NCBI RefSeq assembly: GCF_047730065.1
Contig: NZ_CP159829.1
Coordinates: forward strand, 2,666,001-2,730,000
Source: Njordibacter sp028825405
Lineage (GTDB): Bacteria > Pseudomonadota > Gammaproteobacteria > Pseudomonadales > Balneatricaceae
Length of the DNA: 64,000 nt
Direction of reading: 5' to 3'
Part shown: positions 63,134-64,000 of the stretch, in pieces
Layout of the letters: every line of letters begins with the position of its first letter
How positions within the stretch are numbered: the first letter of the stretch is position 1
Notes under the pieces: generated by a model
Told to the model about the DNA's origin: nothing
Seen by the model: the letters and a program-made list of their open reading frames with translations, nothing else
Database searches by the model: none
Position numbers and translations under genes: made by a program

Positions 63134-64000
63134 TTAACGCAGCAATTGTTTAACTTCTTCAGCAATAATAATAATTCCTTCTTCAAGTTTTTGCATAGTA
63201 ACAAAGGCAAAACCAAGTCTGAAACTGCGCGTGTCATGGCTTAGATAAAAGGTTTCACCAATATCAATAAGCACGCCTTTGTCACGCAATCGATCAGCCA
63301 AATCTCTCGCATTAAATCCCTCAGGACCTCTTAGCCAGAATGAAGTGCCACCTTTATTTTGGGTTTGTTCTAGCATTGATAAATGCGTTGAAATAGCATA
63401 ATTCATGACCTGCCAACGCTTTTTATAGCGCCGCTGAAGGTTTCTTAAATGGGCATCGTAGTAACCAAGGCGAAAGAACAAAGCGACCGTTTCTTGAATA
63501 ATAGTGGGCGGATGCCTCATCATCACACCTCTTATCGTGCGCGCCCGTTCAATAATATCCCGATGGGCCACCATAAAGCCTAGCCTTATGCCAGGTGACA
63601 CAGTTTTGGATAAACTACCCACATAGATCACTCTGTTATTTTGATCAAACGATCTCAGGGATCTTGAGCGCGAGTCAAAATAATTCATTTCAGCTTCGTA
63701 GTCGTCTTCGATAATTAAAAAATCTTGCGCCACTGAGGCCTCAAGTAATTGCTTGCGACGTGATTCAGACATGGTCACCATGGTTGGAAACTGGTGACTT
63801 GGAGTCGTGAATACCAGCTGGCAATTCTCAGGAATAGAAGAAACATCAAGCCCTTCTTGGTCAACAGCAACACCGACAAAACTATTACCACTTAATTTAA
63901 AGGCATTCTGAGCCCCTGGATATCCTGGATCTTCAATCGCTATAATCTTATCCTTATTGGAAAACACCGTACCAATAATAAATAAGGCATTTTGCGTACC
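63134..64000 (-). CDS. MocR-family (GntR-aminotransferase) regulator, C-terminal part
   Basis: The gene runs off the right edge, so only the class I/II aminotransferase-like domain is seen. It begins with GTQNALFIIGT, matching the usual TQ-x-A strand of MocR proteins. PLP-binding features follow: AIEDPGYPGAQ, IIEDDYEAEM and the Schiff-base Lys in YVGSLSKTVSPGIRLGF. A GntR winged helix is expected outside the window. Such regulators sense amines or amino acids through PLP. It lies 224 bp upstream of the epoxide hydrolase/ALDH pair on the same strand and may regulate it. Confidence 0.88.
   Translation of the reverse strand, partial: GTQNALFIIGTVFSNKDKIIAIEDPGYPGAQNAFKLSGNSFVGVAVDQEGLDVSSIPENCQLVFTTPSHQFPTMVTMSESRRKQLLEASVAQDFLIIEDDYEAEMNYFDSRSRSLRSFDQNNRVIYVGSLSKTVSPGIRLGFMVAHRDIIERARTIRGVMMRHPPTIIQETVALFFRLGYYDAHLRNLQRRYKKRWQVMNYAISTHLSMLEQTQNKGGTSFWLRGPEGFNARDLADRLRDKGVLIDIGETFYLSHDTRSFRLGFAFVTMQKLEEGIIIIAEEVKQLLR

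Overview
The window looks like a chromosomal stretch from a marine heterotrophic gammaproteobacterium. I infer this from moderate to low GC, a Fur-type operator, a DmdA-like demethylase, tripartite tricarboxylate (TctABC) and peptide uptake systems, a BLUF photoreceptor and alanine-rich DUF4214 surface proteins. Genus cannot be fixed from the sequence alone. Several genes appear to start at TTG behind a strong GGAGG-type ribosome site.

Region 1 (1-15.3 kb) is accessory in character. It holds two giant Ala-rich proteins (one entering from the left edge), and three secreted RTX/DUF4214 proteins, one of them an M10 serralysin-like protease. Two of these share an almost identical 640-bp 3' module in inverted orientation. 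There are also decayed pieces: an IS3-family orfA relic and an orphan DUF4214 C-terminus. Small exported proteins follow (a ricin-like trefoil, a MORN-repeat protein, a fasciclin). The right limit of this region is a 25-bp piece that reads as the 3' end of a tmRNA (or tRNA) followed by a terminator, the expected scar of a site-specifically integrated island.

Region 2 (15.4-25.1 kb) is mixed: fatty acid desaturase, BLUF protein, a DUF4864 protein whose leader and promoter are duplicated from the fasciclin gene, a metallophosphoesterase, a DUF6279-like lipoprotein, a Fur-controlled HugZ heme gene with a DUF4149-like membrane protein, an EamA transporter and an outer-membrane MipA-like barrel.

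Region 3 (25.4-32 kb) is a complete Dpp/Opp-type peptide ABC operon with a fused double ATPase, next to an S51 (PepE-like) dipeptidase.

Region 4 (32-44.6 kb) holds two catabolic clusters built around GcvT-fold demethylases. The first is GcvT-like, class III CoA transferase and CitE-like lyase, with a GcvA-like LysR regulator and a thiolase nearby. The second is LysR, FMN 2-hydroxyacid dehydrogenase, ThDP enzyme, HIU hydrolase-like protein, DmdA-like demethylase and an EamA permease.

Region 5 (44.7-58 kb) contains DUF1634 with TauE/SafE, an NrtS-PAS fusion, an EamA pseudogene, a DnaQ-GIY-YIG nuclease, and then a minus-strand run TctC-TctA-TctB, FAD/Fe-S dehydrogenase, ComD-ComE (sulfopyruvate decarboxylase type) and FMN 2-hydroxyacid dehydrogenase, with a divergent LysR gene. 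Read together, this could import a C3 2-hydroxy acid such as sulfolactate, oxidise it to the 2-oxo acid and decarboxylate it, with TauE as a possible sulfite exporter. The Xsc step is not in the window, so the substrate is unproven.

Region 6 (58-64 kb) holds a homocysteine S-methyltransferase family gene, an aldehyde dehydrogenase, an epoxide hydrolase and a MocR-type regulator cut by the right edge.
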